This document shows, piece after piece, positions 34,797 through 47,984 of a DNA stretch of 64,000 bases. The first letter of the stretch is position 1. Every line of letters starts with the position of its first letter. Source of the stretch: Gamarada debralockiae (lineage: Eukaryota > Ascomycota > Leotiomycetes > Helotiales > Hyphodiscaceae); contig NXFV01001603.1 of NCBI GenBank assembly GCA_002803225.1, positions 50,406 through 114,405 on the forward strand. The letters are read 5' to 3'. The position numbers were made by a program, and so were the translations under genes. Below the pieces are notes generated by a model, which was given only the letters and a program-made list of their open reading frames with translations, ran no database searches and was not told the origin of the DNA.

Positions 34797-36886
34797 ATGT
34801 GGCTCGACCGTTTATCGTCGCATTCGACCCCATCCGGATCTCCTCCACCACCTGCAAATAGATCCTATTCTCCTGCCACTCGAAGACCTAGCCATCTTGC
34901 GCCAAGTTCCGCACCCCAAAGACCCGGTTTCAGTCCGCGATCGTCGTCCCTTTCTCTAGCCTCCAATGATTCCACGACTTCGCTGCTGGCTTCTTCCAGA
35001 AAGCCCAATGGATCAGGTCTCAGGCAGTCAAGTACGGTTCCAGATGTGACGGAACCATTGGAAGTGTTGGAGAGACTTCTGGCGCCGAAAGGGAAAGGGT
35101 TGGCAGATCCTGCAAAGGCTACAGCCAATGGAACAGTGGACGAGAGCGACTTGGAGCTGGATTTTGGAGGGTTGAGTTTACGTGAATTGGTTGCAGAGGA
35201 ATCGCCCAAACAGGAGACGGCATACAACGCGCAGACAATCGAGGAGTGTATGGGCAGCCCCGTCCAATTTTGCTGTACTTTACTAATCCCTATGCCAGAT
35301 CAAAGAGACAAAGAGAAATTCGAAGACCTCCATCGATCGATACGTGCTTGTGATGACGTGCTCAACTCGGTTGAAATAAACCTAACAAGCTTCCAGAACG
35401 ATCTTGCTACCGTTTCCGCCGAAATAGAAACACTACAAGCCCACTCGACTGCATTGAGCATAAGGTTGGAGAACAGGAAGTTGATAGAGCGTGGCCTTGG
35501 ACCTATAGTTGAGGAGATTAGCGTCTCCCCAGCTGTCGTGAAGAAGATTGTTGATGGTGTAATTGATGAATCATGGGTTAGAGCTCTGGCAGAGGTGGAG
35601 AAACGATCTAAGGCTATGGATACTAAATCGAAGGAGCTCCGGAACATCAAGGGAATTAATGATCTGAAGCCGTTATTGGAGAATCTCATTGCTAAGGTTG
35701 GGTTCTCTATCTGGTCAATTCATTCAATACTGATTCTTGCTAGGCTCTTGAAAGGATCCGAGACTTCCTAGTTGCACAAATCAAGGCTTTACGGTCGCCA
35801 AATATCAACGCTCAAATCATACAGCAGCAGCACTTCATTCGATATAAAGACCTCTATGCCTTTTTGCATAGGCATCACCCTCAGCTGGCGGAGGAGATTG
35901 GCCAAGCTTACATGAATACCATGAGGTGGTATTTCTTGAACCAGTTCACCCGCTATGAGAAAGCACTTGAAAAGATCAAACTTCACGTGCTGGACAAGCA
36001 CGATGTCCTTGGCCAGGATGACGGAAGTAGGAAATCCAACATCCTATCTGGTGCCAAATCCTCCGGGCCACCACACGATGCTTTCAACTTGGGTCGTCGA
36101 ATTGACTTGTTGAAGACATCGAACCAAACAGCTCTGTCTTCTTTTCTCGCAGAAGAAGATAAGACAACGCATTACCTGGAGTTTCCATTCCGAAACTTCA
36201 ACCTAGCTCTCGTCGACAATGCTTCTGCAGAATACTCGTTCCTCACCTCTTTCTTCTCGCCAGCCCTATCCTTCTCGACAATTTCCCGACATTTCAATTT
36301 TATCTTTGAGCCAACGTTTGCTCTCGGGCAGGCTCTGACAAAATCTCTCGTGAACGAGACTTTTGATTGTTTAGGCCTCCTTCTATGTGTGAGATTGAAT
36401 CAACACTTTGCCTTCGAGCTGCAGCGCCGGAAGATACCTGCTGTTGATGGATACATTAACGGTACTGGGATGCTGCTTTGGCCACGCTTCCAAGTCGTGA
36501 TGGATCAACACTGCGAATCAGTCCGGAGCGCCACAAATAGCGTCTCAACCCGCAAGCCTTCATCATCGGAGGCAGCAAAGCAGTCTGCAGCACCACACTT
36601 CATGACACAGCGTTTTGGTCAATTCATGCAAGGCATTCTCTCTCTGAGTACAGAGGCGGGAGACGATGAGCCCGTATCAACTAGCTTGATCCGGCTGCGC
36701 AGTGAAATCGAGGCATTCCTCACGAAGACGGGCAAGGGAATTGGCGATTCGAGAAAGAAGGAGAGATTTCTTTACAACAATTATTCCTTAATCCTCACGA
36801 TTATCGGAGATCTTGAAGGGAAGCTGGCGCTGGAACAACAGGAGCACTTCGAAAGTCTCAAAAAGGCGTTCGGAGAGGGTGCGTGA
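34797..36886 (+). CDS. VPS52: GARP complex subunit Vps52
   Basis: Vps52 is a core subunit of the GARP tether, which captures endosome-derived vesicles at the trans-Golgi. Exons 34797-35247, 35299-35696 and 35744-36886 give 663 aa. The N-terminal 130 residues are Ser/Pro-rich and disordered. The conserved coiled-coil core starts with QRDKEKFEDLHRSIRACDDV, then LNSVEINLTSFQNDLATVSA, ALSIRLENRKLIERGLGPIV and EEISVSPAVVKKIVDGVIDE. The second half (HHPQLAEEIGQAYMNTMRWY, FSFLTSFFSPALSF-like segments) matches the C-terminal helical bundles. The first intron is 51 nt without a stop. It is spliced out because GAGGAGT|GTATGG and TGCCAG are good sites and removal restores the family spacing before KEKFEDLH. 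Confidence 0.9.
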
Positions 36887-36961
36887 TGATGCTTGGTGTA
36901 CAAATAGAATAAAATCTATCCCATGACCTCCTTGTAATATCACATAATCGCGCTGTTATCT

Positions 36962-38308
36962 CTAATGCCCCTGGTATCCAGACCAGTGTCTCCATATTGC
37001 GCCAAATAATCCCGATGGTCCAGATGTTTTCTGCAACCAGAATGATAAGACGCCAACTAATACAGCCAACCCGACCGTCCCGGCTGGCCTTCGGTATTTC
37101 CATATCGTGGTTAATACCTTCTCCCGCTGCTCCGCCCATCGTAACTCCTTTACCTGCTTCTTGAAATATGTTTCCCCATCCTCCATCGTTTGGCTTGAGG
37201 TCTGATCCAGGTATCGTGATGTCTTCAGAACGCTGTACTGTGATATCGATCGCCATGTCCTCAAACTCTCAGGTGGATGCTTCTCGATCAACTTCACAGT
37301 ATTCGCAATCAAAGTTTCGAGATTGAGAGGCTTCGGAAGCTTCGAGAGTATCGAGTGTAACATTTCTGGCTCGTCGGCTGGAGTCTCAAAGAGCTCGTCA
37401 GACCGCTGCAATACGATTTGCGCAAACATGTAAACCGAGAAGACAGATTCTCGAGCCAGAAACACATCGAACAACCGAGCTATATCGCCGTATTCTTGTA
37501 TATCATGTGCGTACATAGTGAGGGTCCCAGATAAGGCGAAGAACGGTTGCGTCTGCGATAGGTGCGCGCAGAGCTTCGGATCCACGGCATAGAGGATCGC
37601 TGGTATGAGACGCAGCTGTGCGAGCGCGGAGGCGAGGGTCGGGAGCATGAAATCCCTGATTCGAAGCGTCGAGAGGCGTGCCACAGCAGTTGCACGATCT
37701 CGTGGTTCGAGCACCAGCAGGAAAACCTGGCAGATGTCGTGGTAGCCTTGGAAATAGCAGAGGTAGGGCTGTCGTCGTAACACTTCCCTTATCAGGTCGG
37801 AAAGTTCTTCTTTCCGAAGGAGGATCTCTTTGGAGGATTGGTCTGTGCGAATGGGCTTGTGTCAGTGCAATTGTGATATGTGACCAGGGGAGATGACATT
37901 ACCGTTGGGGTAATATATAAAGGACCTGTCGACGTCCAGCTGTACTTGGTCTTCGTCTCGGTGTTTTGGTAGGTGTTTCCAGCTCGAGGTATCATCGTTC
38001 TCTAGTTTGGTGTCGCTCTCGTAGCTGGAGTAGCCAAGTAATAGAGGCCCTGGTATTGAACGTCAATATTGATTCACGAGCCTCTCTGGGTGACACGAAC
38101 ATGCCTGCCGTCGAACCTCGTCCGAGATCAGTCCGCCTTCAGATGTTGCAAGCGTCCTCAGAGCCTCTATGTCCTTCCATTTGCACGCCTCCAAGATCGT
38201 AGTTGCCTTTGCGTCGCGAAGCTCCTGCTGAGGGGAGGGAGATGAGGTGCGCGAAGTGTCCCCTGCCAACTTCTCGTTTTCCTCGGGCAACTTTCCATTG
38301 GGCTCCAT
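36962..38308 (-). CDS. TBC-domain Rab GTPase-activating protein (TBC1D20/Gyp8-like)
   Basis: The protein is predicted to stimulate GTP hydrolysis by a Ypt/Rab GTPase of the early secretory pathway while anchored in the ER/Golgi membrane. Minus-strand exons 38101-38308, 37903-38049 and 36962-37842 give 411 aa. The TBC dual fingers are present: the Arg finger in QVQLDVDRSFIYYP and the Gln finger in CYFQGYHDICQVFLLVL. RDFMLPTLASALAQL and LFDVFLARESVFSVYMFAQI follow in the usual order. A single C-terminal transmembrane helix (AGTVGLAVLVGVLSFWLQ) sits 25 residues from the end, as in TBC1D20 and yeast Gyp8. The gene converges with VPS52, with only 75 bp between their stop codons. Confidence 0.92.
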
Positions 38309-38981
38309 TTCAGGGACAAGAGTCCAATCCCTCGTCGTTCATAGCCGTCGAATCCAGGGGATGCAAGAGATTCATAAGTCGTCTCCTTGTGAAATAAGGA
38401 AGGGAAAAAGCAAGGTCGCGTGGACATGGGGACGCCCTTCGTTACTGTTGAACTTTTTAGCGTGATTTCAATTCATTTGGTTGCAGGCAACCCAGATCAC
38501 ATCCCCATGTGAGAAATAAAATGACAGCTCAGGTCCGAAGTCCACGCCGCATTTCTGCTCAAGGCGCATCTTCATGATCCCCGAGCGGGCAAACTTCTAC
38601 GAGCACCACATATTTTACTCTTGCGCAGATCAACGCGGTCTGAGGACTCATTCGGAGACTTTCAGCCTCGTCCCAAGGCTGCTAGCAACACCAACACCGC
38701 CTTGTCGTCCGCTCTATTCGACATCGCGAGGCTGGCTCGTCGACCCCATTTCCCACGTATTAACAGCAACAGCGGCGGTATCTACTCGACTTTACTAGCT
38801 GAGCGAAGAGCTTTTCTCGACAACTTCATTTCAACGCTGGAGTTTGACCTTAGAGCTAGAGCCTGGAGTCCAGAACTGAGGATTTTGCTGCAATCTGCGG
38901 CGTGTGTTACCGAAGGAGACTGTCCTAACTGTAAACTGCAAGACGACTGAATGGCATCAGATTGACCTAGGTTTTGCCACG
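38309..38981. other. Divergent intergenic region with short upstream ORF
   Basis: This 673-bp stretch lies between the TBC gene (minus) and the MMS1_N-type gene (plus). It contains a closed 18-codon ATG reading frame at 38521-38577, which could act as an upstream ORF if transcribed. A longer open frame at 38621-38950 has no ATG. Neither is called as a gene. Confidence 0.4.
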
Positions 38982-41900
38982 ATGGCCTTCGAGACCAGCG
39001 TTCTCCAAAATGGGGAATGGACCACGAGGACGTTGGATGTTAGTACAGTGCTTCGACACTACGACCAGCAGGATATGGAAGCCACTGCAAATGCTGTTGA
39101 GATTGAGAGAGCTCCTGTCCTTGGCTTATTGACCCAGACTGTTATCACGTCTCCAGTGGTGCACTGGATCCTGCCAGTGAAGCTCAGAGATTCTGATGCA
39201 AATGACGTGGCTTTCATAGGGGTAAGATAAGTCTACTTCTTTCGATGTGCGCTCTCTTGCAATTCCTTCTTTCAATGCGCGTTCTTTTGCAGTTTCTTCT
39301 CTATCCTGCCAGAATAATTGTTACGCAGCTTCTATTCGCATTTAGAGTTCGTTCTAGAAACCATCACGATTCTTAGCAGACTGGATTTCATCTGATGTTC
39401 TGGAATTGCGGATGCTGATTTTTTGCAGGACGAGTTCGTTCAGATCAAGGAGTTGCGACCTGATGGGCACCTTTGGGATGTCATCCGGAAAGAGAACTTC
39501 GGTGCTCGCATTCGGAATGCTCGTGTCATCGGTTCAATGGAGGCGTTTACTCGCGATCACCAGCGACAGTTCCAAAGCACTCAGATCAAAGACGAAGAGG
39601 ACCTCGATGATATGGATATTGATATACACACCAATGGAAGTTCTCCAAATAGCAGCCTTCTCCCGCCCCAAGTCATCCTTCTACAACTAGATTCGGGCGA
39701 TTCGGTGTTCTTGATGCTCCGCCAATCTGGAAATGGAGCTTTGGAATTTATTTCGAGTCGACATCGGGTTTCAAAATCGATGTTCAAATTACAGCCCGGG
39801 GCCCATGTAGCTGTCGATCCAAGCTCACGATACATGGTCATAGGATGTTCAGAGGGTCTGTTTGCAATTTACGCATTGAAAACTAGAGGGGAACTACAGG
39901 AACAATACTCTCAGGGGTCAAGTCTACGTTATGTTGCGGCAGAACGGCACATCTACCTTCAAGGTGTCATTCACAAAATCGAATTTCTATACCCATCTCC
40001 CGATGATGAGGAACATGTTATCTTGCTGGTATTGATGATCCGGAAGGGCAAGACTCGAATGCTCCTGTACGAATGGGAAACTGGTGGCGATCTAAAAGAT
40101 GTCCGCGCACATAATCACAGAGGCCACCTTCTGGAGGAAGCGCGCCAGATGCCGCTGTTAATCATTCCGCTCACCATCAAGTCGGCGTTTATCCTTGTAT
40201 CTGCAACTACAATGTCCATTTGTAGAGACATCCTTCAAGGTTCGCCAAGGTTCATAGATATCAATGACCGGGTTGATCCGCCGACTTCCCTTTTTCACGG
40301 CTCGGGCATTCCGTTATGGACTTCTTGGGCCCGTCCGGTTCGGCGGCAGGAATACACTGCCAGTCATGATGACATATACGTAGTGAGAGAGGACGGGTTT
40401 CTCAAATTCATCGAAACCGACTGCGGCGAAGAAGATTTGGTCAAGACCGAGATGAATATCGGTCAACTTTCAAGCAATTGTGGCCCTGCATTGGCATGTC
40501 TCGACTACTTAATCTCTAATGATGAAAGTGGGGACTTGCTGGTTACGTCGGGAGACTCGTGTGCTGGGGGCGCGTATCTTGTAAGTTCTTCTGTGCATAG
40601 GAGAAAATCCTTCCCATGAGACGAAACCCAATTTCTGGGTTGTCATTGCATCTTATCCATGACCCGGTAAACTCACATCATTTCCCAGATCAAAGCAAGG
40701 GAGGCCCCTACATTCATAGAATCGATCCACAATTGGTCACCAGCACATGACTTTGTCACAGATTCCGTCGATCAAGAGGATCGTGAGCATCACTCGCAAG
40801 CTCTAGTCGCCAAGAAGTACCGCGAATCCGTCCCGCAACCAGACAGGATATATACTTGCGCAGGTAAAGGAGTGAACGGAACCATAATGGAGTTCCGATA
40901 TGGCCTCGAGGCCAGCATTGGATTGGAAATGGCATACGATGCCCAGATCATGGATATTTGGGTACTGTCTTCGGAGATGGATGGGTTTGATAGCGATGAT
41001 GGATCTCTATTCCTGCTATCGTTAGGAGACCGCTCATCCGTGCTTCATCTATCAAGTGACGCCACAGAGATTATCGAACTTGAACCACACATGACAAGAT
41101 TCGATCTCACCTCCCGGACTATAGCAGCCAGTATGCATGGGCAGTACCGAATCCAGGTAACAGAGCAGTCGATTGTCTTCGTCAGTGGAGCGAATGTGTA
41201 AGTTCTTCAATCTGCAGTACTTCCATCTGAAATTATGGCGCTGTTTTTGGCTCCTCACTCATATTTGCTAATAGTTCCATAGACAGATGCTCTCCAATGA
41301 TGAGTTACTCGGAGTTCGCGAAAATGGAATCTTTCTTGGCTCGGGCGACAAGCTCGATCTGGCCGTCGTACATGAGAATATCGTCCTGTTCACAACCCGT
41401 ATTGGACGCATATCATACCTTCAAGTAGTGAAATCAATGCCGACTGATGGTGCATACAAGGACGCTCCAGTCCTTCTAGACGCTGAAGGCGTGCGGAATC
41501 TAGGAACATACTCACCGAATGCTACTTGTCTGAGCATAGGGTTGGTAGCGCAAAATCTTTGCGTAATCATTGCTGAATACGATGGAAGCTCCGTCAGGCT
41601 CATATTCCAAACCTTGAGTGCAATAGAATCCCGTGTCTTGGATATCTCGTCCCCTGGCAAAGGAAACCACATTCATTTCGAAGCCTTCGTCAGCATAGCC
41701 GTGGCTAATGGGTCTCCTGGATACATTGTTCTGGTCTGTGGAACGCGCAGTGGATTTCTAGTCACGTTAGAGGTCAACGAACAATCCTTTGAGATTGAAC
41801 GCTCTTGGTACGACCGAATTGGGGCGACTCCAGCCATTGTGAATAGAGGCGAATATCCCAGCTCGGAGGACATTGTGTTCGTGAACTGCGATCTGAAGAT

Positions 41901-43491
41901 TTACGCCTTGACGATCCCAGGGCCGGCTTCCGGATCACCGAGCGGCACTCCAAGAAGAGAGCGGAAGATATCGCAGATCTTCTTGACAGATGCTCTGAAT
42001 CCAATCATACGGCAACCCCCGATCAATTCGATTGCTAGACTTCGGCCCAATCTGTCCGGCGGAACTGATAGTGGGCTTCTACTCATCTCCGGCTCCCAGA
42101 TCTTACTGGCAGGTTTGAGTACTCGGCCAAAGGCAGTCCCTCGACATATCCCAATCAGAGGAAGTCCATCGCGTCTACTATACTCTCATCATCTGGGATG
42201 TCTCGTAGTCTCGGCATCCGTGAATGGGAGATGTACACTGCTGTTCATAGACCCTGAAACGGGAGAAGATCTATCCAGCCCTATTGACAAGAAGAATGGC
42301 AACCCTGTCGATTTCATATCCGGTCTCGGGAACTTCAACGAACGAGTATTTGGATTGCTTGAATGGTCATATGTGAAAGGTGGCAAAACATGGGCATTTA
42401 TCATCGTGTGTACCAGCACTGGGCGGCTCTTGATCATATCTACGCAGAAGGCCGAGACCGTTCAATCGAAAGGCAGTGAATTGGTTTTCGATCAACAACA
42501 TGGAAATAAAATACGATACTGGACATTGCACAAAATCAGATGCGCGGAACCGGTGTACTCGGTTGCCGGTTTCGACGAGGGTCTATTCTACTGCTCTGGA
42601 GACATGCTTTACTGCGAGACGCTTGACATGGTTGAGAAACGATTCAAGCGAGTAGCTGAATATGTACTTCCCTCACCCGCTCTCAACATGATCTTCAGAG
42701 ATGGGAGAATATACGCCCTCACGGCCGCACACTCTCTTGAGATACTCAAACTAGACGGCGAAGCAGCTGCGGATGCAGCCTCAGCCGACGGAACAGGGCT
42801 CAAGATTGTTCGAACACACGGAGATCAAGTCACTCGGAATACCCTGCATCACAGAATCATCTCTCAGTCGTCGGAAAGCCCGATCGATCTAGTTTCAGAC
42901 AAAGCCTGCTCAGTCGTTGGCTTATGGGCCACTCACAACACCAGGGCAGATACATTGGAGACCATCTTCGAGGCCCAGCTACCTTGTTCGATTCTCAGAT
43001 TCCGCGCCAGCAGAAGTCGTCCAACCTGGAATGTAACATGGCAAAGCGGCGATGGAATAGATGCCGTGCCGAATTCTGCAAGTTATCCGGAAACATTGGG
43101 CTTGTCCATCAATGGCTCGCTCTTTAACTTCACCATTCTTGATTTCGCAGCCTGGAAGTTCTTGAGATTCATCATCAATTTAGCCAAACAGTCTCCCGCT
43201 GTCTGCGAATTTACCTACTCCCAGGACACATTGTCTCTGGAGCCTTCCCTAGAGCCAAAGATCATGATGCATGTCGACGGTGATATCCTGAGACGGTGTC
43301 TGGATAATGGGAGTTTAGAGGAATTGCTTTGTATTGGGCAAGAGACAAGGGAAGCGGCGGTCACACAGGCTAAATTTGTTGAGCTACTTCAGGGGCTACA
43401 CCGGGGAAGGTTGGAGAAAAATGCTGCGGTAAATGTCCATGTCGAGCAGGCCTACAAGGACTTGGAGTTCTTTCTACGACCTGTGCTGTAG
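38982..43491 (+). CDS. MMS1_N/CPSF_A-type beta-propeller protein (DDB1/CPSF160 superfamily)
   Basis: Exons 38982-39221, 39429-40580, 40689-41197 and 41283-43491 give 1369 aa. The N-terminus (MAFETSVLQNGEW) and the stretch VVHWILPVKLR...DVAFIGDEFVQIKEL match the start of the fungal MMS1_N family. Relatives are the multi-propeller scaffolds Mms1, DDB1, SF3b130 and CPSF160, which act in ubiquitin ligases and RNA processing. Repeated beta-strand blades are visible throughout (VILLQLDSGDSVFLMLRQ, GYIVLVCGTRSGFLVTLEV, WAFIIVCTSTGRLLIIST). The C-terminus contains the CPSF_A-like DGDILRRCLDNGSLEELLCI and a final helix ending LEFFLRPVL. The start at 38982 was chosen by family resemblance. The exact role cannot be set from sequence; Mms1-like, Cul4-linked DNA-repair function is one possibility. 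Confidence 0.85.
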
Positions 43492-44142
43492 TGACCCAAG
43501 GTGTGGGTCGGGTGCCTAGAGGCCAGCGTAGTGAATAGTAATGACTGTATGACTCACTTGAATCATTGCGATAAATCTAGGGATTCATGTAATTTCAAGC
43601 CCGAGGAAATCATACCATAGGGAAAGAAGCTCTAACTTAGTTAATTTGTGAGGGAACCCGATTCCATAAAGAAAATAATAAATTATGGGTAAGAGAGTGA
43701 GTAAGAGAACACTGGATTCTTGGAACTGAGTTAATTTGTTGCATGGGAAAGAGAGAGAGGCTAACAGGGGCTCAGCCGAGTCAGGGCTGAAAGGAGAGCG
43801 CACGGGCCTCTCGCTTAAAGTGCCTTTAAACAACGCCCATTTCCACTTAATAACTTGCCCCGCGATCGTCGTTGAACTTTCATAATTTTACGACAATCAC
43901 CGCAACCTTACAACTCGTCTTGAGTGTCTGTGAACCAAGATATCCTCTCTTTGACAAGTTCTATCTAGAGACTTCATAATAGAGCTTCTGACAAGCTGCG
44001 ACACTGCGACGCACCTAATTTCTGCAACGAGAAACGAGCCCCACGGTGCCACACATATCCCTCCGGCAGACTCCAATTCACGCGATTCCTGCTATTACGA
44101 TAATTCGCTGACGTCCTTTCAACGACCTATAAATCATTCACA
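43492..44142. other. Intergenic, eIF5B promoter region
   Basis: 651 bp upstream of eIF5B. An open minus-strand frame at 43585-43833 lacks support. No defined element was recognised beyond general pyrimidine richness. Confidence 0.45.
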
Positions 44143-47100
44143 ATGCCGCCCAAGAAGAAGAACAACAAGAAGGCAGATGACTGGGAGTCGGAGTTGGGAG
44201 AGACGCCCGACTCTGCGGCCGCAGCCCCAGAAACCAAAGATGAACCGGCAGAGGCAGATCCTGAGAATGAATTTCCGGCTGGTGGATTGATGGCTATGAT
44301 GCGGAAAAAGCAGAAGAAGAATAAGAAGGGGAAGCAAACTGAGGATTTTGTTGAAGGCGAGGATCCACCGGCTGAAGAGAAGCCTGATTTGGCGGAGAAG
44401 GCACCTGTTGAGGCTTCCATTGATGATGAGTTTGCACTGCCTGAGAAGAAGGGTAAGGGAAAGAATGCGCCTGCTAAACCTGCGAAGGATGAGGATGATG
44501 AGGACGAGGAGAGAGGTGCGGATGGTAAGATGTTGACGAAGGCTCAGAAGGAAAAGCTGAAGAAGGAACGTGAGAAGCAGCGGAAGAAGGAAAACGTAAG
44601 CTCAATTTCTCTTGTTATTGGATGGGATTATTACTCACATCTATTTATACAGGCTGCAAAGAAGAAAACCACCGCCCCTTCTGCGAAAGTCGAAGCCCCA
44701 AAACCTGTCGTCGAAACCAAAGAGCCAGCCGCTTCGAAATCCACCGCCGGCGCCAAAGGAAAGAAATTGCCTCCTGCCCTTGCGAAACTTCAAGCACAAC
44801 AAGAGGAATTAAGACGGAGAGAGGAGGAAAAGGCTAGAGCGGACGCGGAGGAGAAGGCGCGTATTGAGGAACTAGAGCGACGAGAGGCTGAGGAGGAGAA
44901 ACGGAGGGAAGAGGCTAAGGCCTTGAAGAAACAAAAGGAAAAAGAGAAGATTGAACAGCAGAAGAGAGATGGCACATACCTCACCAAGGCGCAGAGGGAG
45001 GAGAAGCAACGGAATGAGATGAAGTTGAAGCAAATGATTGCTGCCGGAGTTAAGGTCGGTGGTCCGGATAGTGGAGAGAAGAAAAAAGTTGTCTACGATA
45101 ATAAGAAGAAGAAAGGTGGGAGGAAGAACCCAGAAGAACTGAAGGTATGTTCTCGCCTGTGTCAATTTTGATCTTTTCTGACATTCCCAGGCCGAAGAAG
45201 AGAAAGCACTCGCTGAAGCAGCCGAACGAGCGAAACAAGAAGCTGAACGTGTTGCTGCAGACGCTGCAGCAAAGGCCGAAAAGGAGGCTGCTGAAGCTGC
45301 TGCTGCAAAGGAGGCTGAGGCGGACAGTGATCTGGATGATTGGGAGGTCGCAGCCGCTGAGGATGATGACGACCTGAAAGAAAGTTGGGACGCAGATTCA
45401 GAAGAGGAAAGAGAGAAAGCTGCAAACAAAAAGGCTGCTATACCTCCCGCAAGCGGCAAACCAGAGTCCAAGACCTTACCGTTACGGAACAAGAAGGTCG
45501 AGGAATCAGATTCTGAGTCCGAATCTGAGGAATCCGAAGACGAGGAAACCAGCGCAGCAAAGGCCGCAGAGGCTTTGAGAAAGAAGCAGGCTGCTGAGCG
45601 ACGTGAGAAGGCCCACGAAGCTGCAATGGCTGCGCGATCGAAGGACAACCTGCGCTCTCCCATCTGCTGTATTCTTGGGCACGTCGATACTGGAAAGACC
45701 AAGCTTTTGGACAAGATTCGTCAAACTAACGTGCAGGAGGGTGAAGCTGGAGGCATTACGCAACAAATTGGTGCAACATATTTCCCAGTCGATGCCATCA
45801 AACAGAAAACGCAAGTGGTCAACCGCGATGACAGCTTCGAATTCAAGGTTCCCGGTCTTCTCGTCATCGATACCCCTGGTCACGAATCTTTCTCAAATCT
45901 GCGGTCTCGCGGTTCGTCTCTGTGCAACATTGCCATTCTTGTGGTTGATATCATGCACGGTTTAGAACCACAAACCCTGGAGTCGATGAAATTGCTTCGT
46001 GATAGGAAGACGCCCTTCATTGTCGCGCTCAACAAGATCGATCGTCTCTATGGCTGGAAGAAGGTTGACAACAATGGATTCCAAGAGAGTTTGGCACTCC
46101 AAAACAAGGGTGTGCAGAACGAATTCGCGAAGCGTTTGGAAGACACCAAGACCGCTTTCATGGAGCAAGGGTTCAATTCTGAGCTCTACTACCAAAACAA
46201 GTCTATGGCCAAATACGTCTCGTTGGTTCCAACTTCCGCCCATACTGGAGAGGGTATTCCTGATATGCTGAAGTTGATCATTCAACTTACGCAAGAGAGA
46301 ATGGTTGGTTCGTTAATGTATCTCTCCGAGGTACAGTGCACGGTCCTGGAAGTGAAGGCCATCGAAGGATTCGGTATGACCATTGATGTTATCCTGTCAA
46401 ACGGTATTCTCAGAGAAGGAGATCGAATTGTTCTATGTGGTGTTGATGGTGCGATTACGACCAACATCAGAGCACTTCTAACTCCGGCTCCTTTGAAGGA
46501 GCTTCGACTCAAGTCTGCATACGTGCACAACAAGGAGGTCAAGGCTGCCCTTGGTGTCAAGATAAGTGCACCAGGTCTTGAAGGTGCAATTGCCGGCTCC
46601 AGACTGATGGTCGTTGGCCCCGATGATGATGAGTCGGATATCGAAGCAGAAGTCGAGTCAGATTTAGGTGCGCTGTTCAGTCGTGTGGAGAAGTCCGGAA
46701 GAGGTGTCACCGTGCAAGCATCAACTCTTGGATCTCTGGAAGCCTTGCTTGATTTCCTGAAAGTCTCCAAGATTCCTGTCGCAAACGTGGGTATCGGTCC
46801 CGTCTTCAAGCGAGATGTTATGAATTGCGGTACCATGCTTGAGAAGAATAAGGAATACGCGGTCATGCTCTGCTTCGATGTCAAGATTGACAAAGAAGCA
46901 CAGGCGTACGCGGACGAACAAGGTATCAAGATCTTCACAGCGGACATCATTTACCATCTCTTCGACGCATTCACGAAACATATGGAGCTCATCGCCGAAA
47001 AGAAGAAGGAGGATTCCAAACTCCTCGCTGTCTTCCCATGTGTTCTCACTCCTGTTGCGGTGTTCAACAAGACTGGACCAATTGTCATTGGCGTGGATGT

Positions 47101-47487
47101 CGTTGAAGGCAATCTGAAGATGCATACCCCTATCGCGGCTGTGAAGACAAATGCAGTCACTGGTATAAAGGAGATAGTTAATCTTGGCAGAGTGTAAGTG
47201 CTCCAGGTATATTTCATTTCTCTGTTAACAATTTCCGCAGAACCTCTATCGAACGAGATCACAAGCAAATCCAAGTCTGTAAGAAGGGCCAACCATCAGT
47301 CGCAGTAAAGATCGAAATGGGTGCACATCAACCCACTTACGGCCGACATCTCGAAGAAAAGGATACGCTGTACTCGCTCATCAGCCGCGCCAGTATTGAT
47401 ACACTCAAGGAATTCTATCGGTCGGATGTCTCGAATGATGAGTGGCTGTTGATCAAGAAGTTGAAGCCCTTGTTTGACATTCCTTGA
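44143..47487 (+). CDS. Translation initiation factor eIF5B
   Basis: eIF5B is the GTPase that joins 60S to 40S subunits at the end of initiation. Exons 44143-44595, 44653-45144, 45191-47193 and 47241-47487 give 1064 aa. The N-terminal 470 residues are charged and repetitive ([17 protein letters not shown], long Lys/Glu/Ala runs), as in all eukaryotic eIF5B. The G domain starts at about residue 480: G1 [12 protein letters not shown], switch [14 protein letters not shown]3 DTPGHESF and G4 NKIDRLYGW. Domain II ([20 protein letters not shown]), domain III and domain IV ([31 protein letters not shown] at the end) are complete. The low-complexity N-terminus gives long shadow frames on the opposite strand that are not genes. 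Confidence 0.96.
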
Positions 47488-47984
47488 TTGGGGAAGATGT
47501 GAGAACAGATTAGGCTCCACAACCCGGTGATATGATATGGGGGAGCCATTGCAAGGAGGAAAAGAGTTCTTGTATGCATAGCCGTTTGAGGGAGTTTGAA
47601 TCCGTTTCGCATTGCGTGGGTTTTTGCAAAAGTTGTAGATAGAACTTCACTACAGGAATCAAAGCATCACCTTTGAATACAATCCCCTGCGCGATCGAGT
47701 TGACGAGCCAAAGGGGTGTCCGCAAATTCGCTGTTATGCGCTTAGTCTATCGGTAGTCCGGAGGCAGGCAGCAGTAACTATTCCTCCCCAGCGACGGCCG
47801 GGCTGGCATCTCATGGATACCGCAAGGGGCATATATGGGAGAGACCAGGGCCGCAGACTGGCGAGCTTATTCCTGCAAAAAGACAAGCTCGTTAAGATCT
47901 ATACTATCGGACTACTGGCAATCGCTACGCGACTTATATATGCCTCTTCAAAAACTTAATCTTCGCCGAAGCGTTTTCTTCAAA
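47488..47984. other. Intergenic, no gene seen
   Basis: About 500 bp between the eIF5B stop and the hydrolase relic. Only short spurious ORFs. Confidence 0.5.

Noticed and set aside
38621..38950. Open frame of 109 codons just upstream of the MMS1_N-type gene
   Set aside because: It has no ATG and ends before the well-supported start at 38982. I looked for an intron linking it to the ATG at 38521 and found none that keeps frame.
44872..45714. Long minus-strand frame of 280 codons over eIF5B
   Set aside because: It is the antisense shadow of the Lys/Glu/Ala-rich eIF5B N-terminus; its Ser/Leu monotony is typical of such shadows.
46282..46950. Minus-strand frame of 222 codons over the eIF5B domains II-III
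   Set aside because: Antisense to strongly conserved coding sequence.
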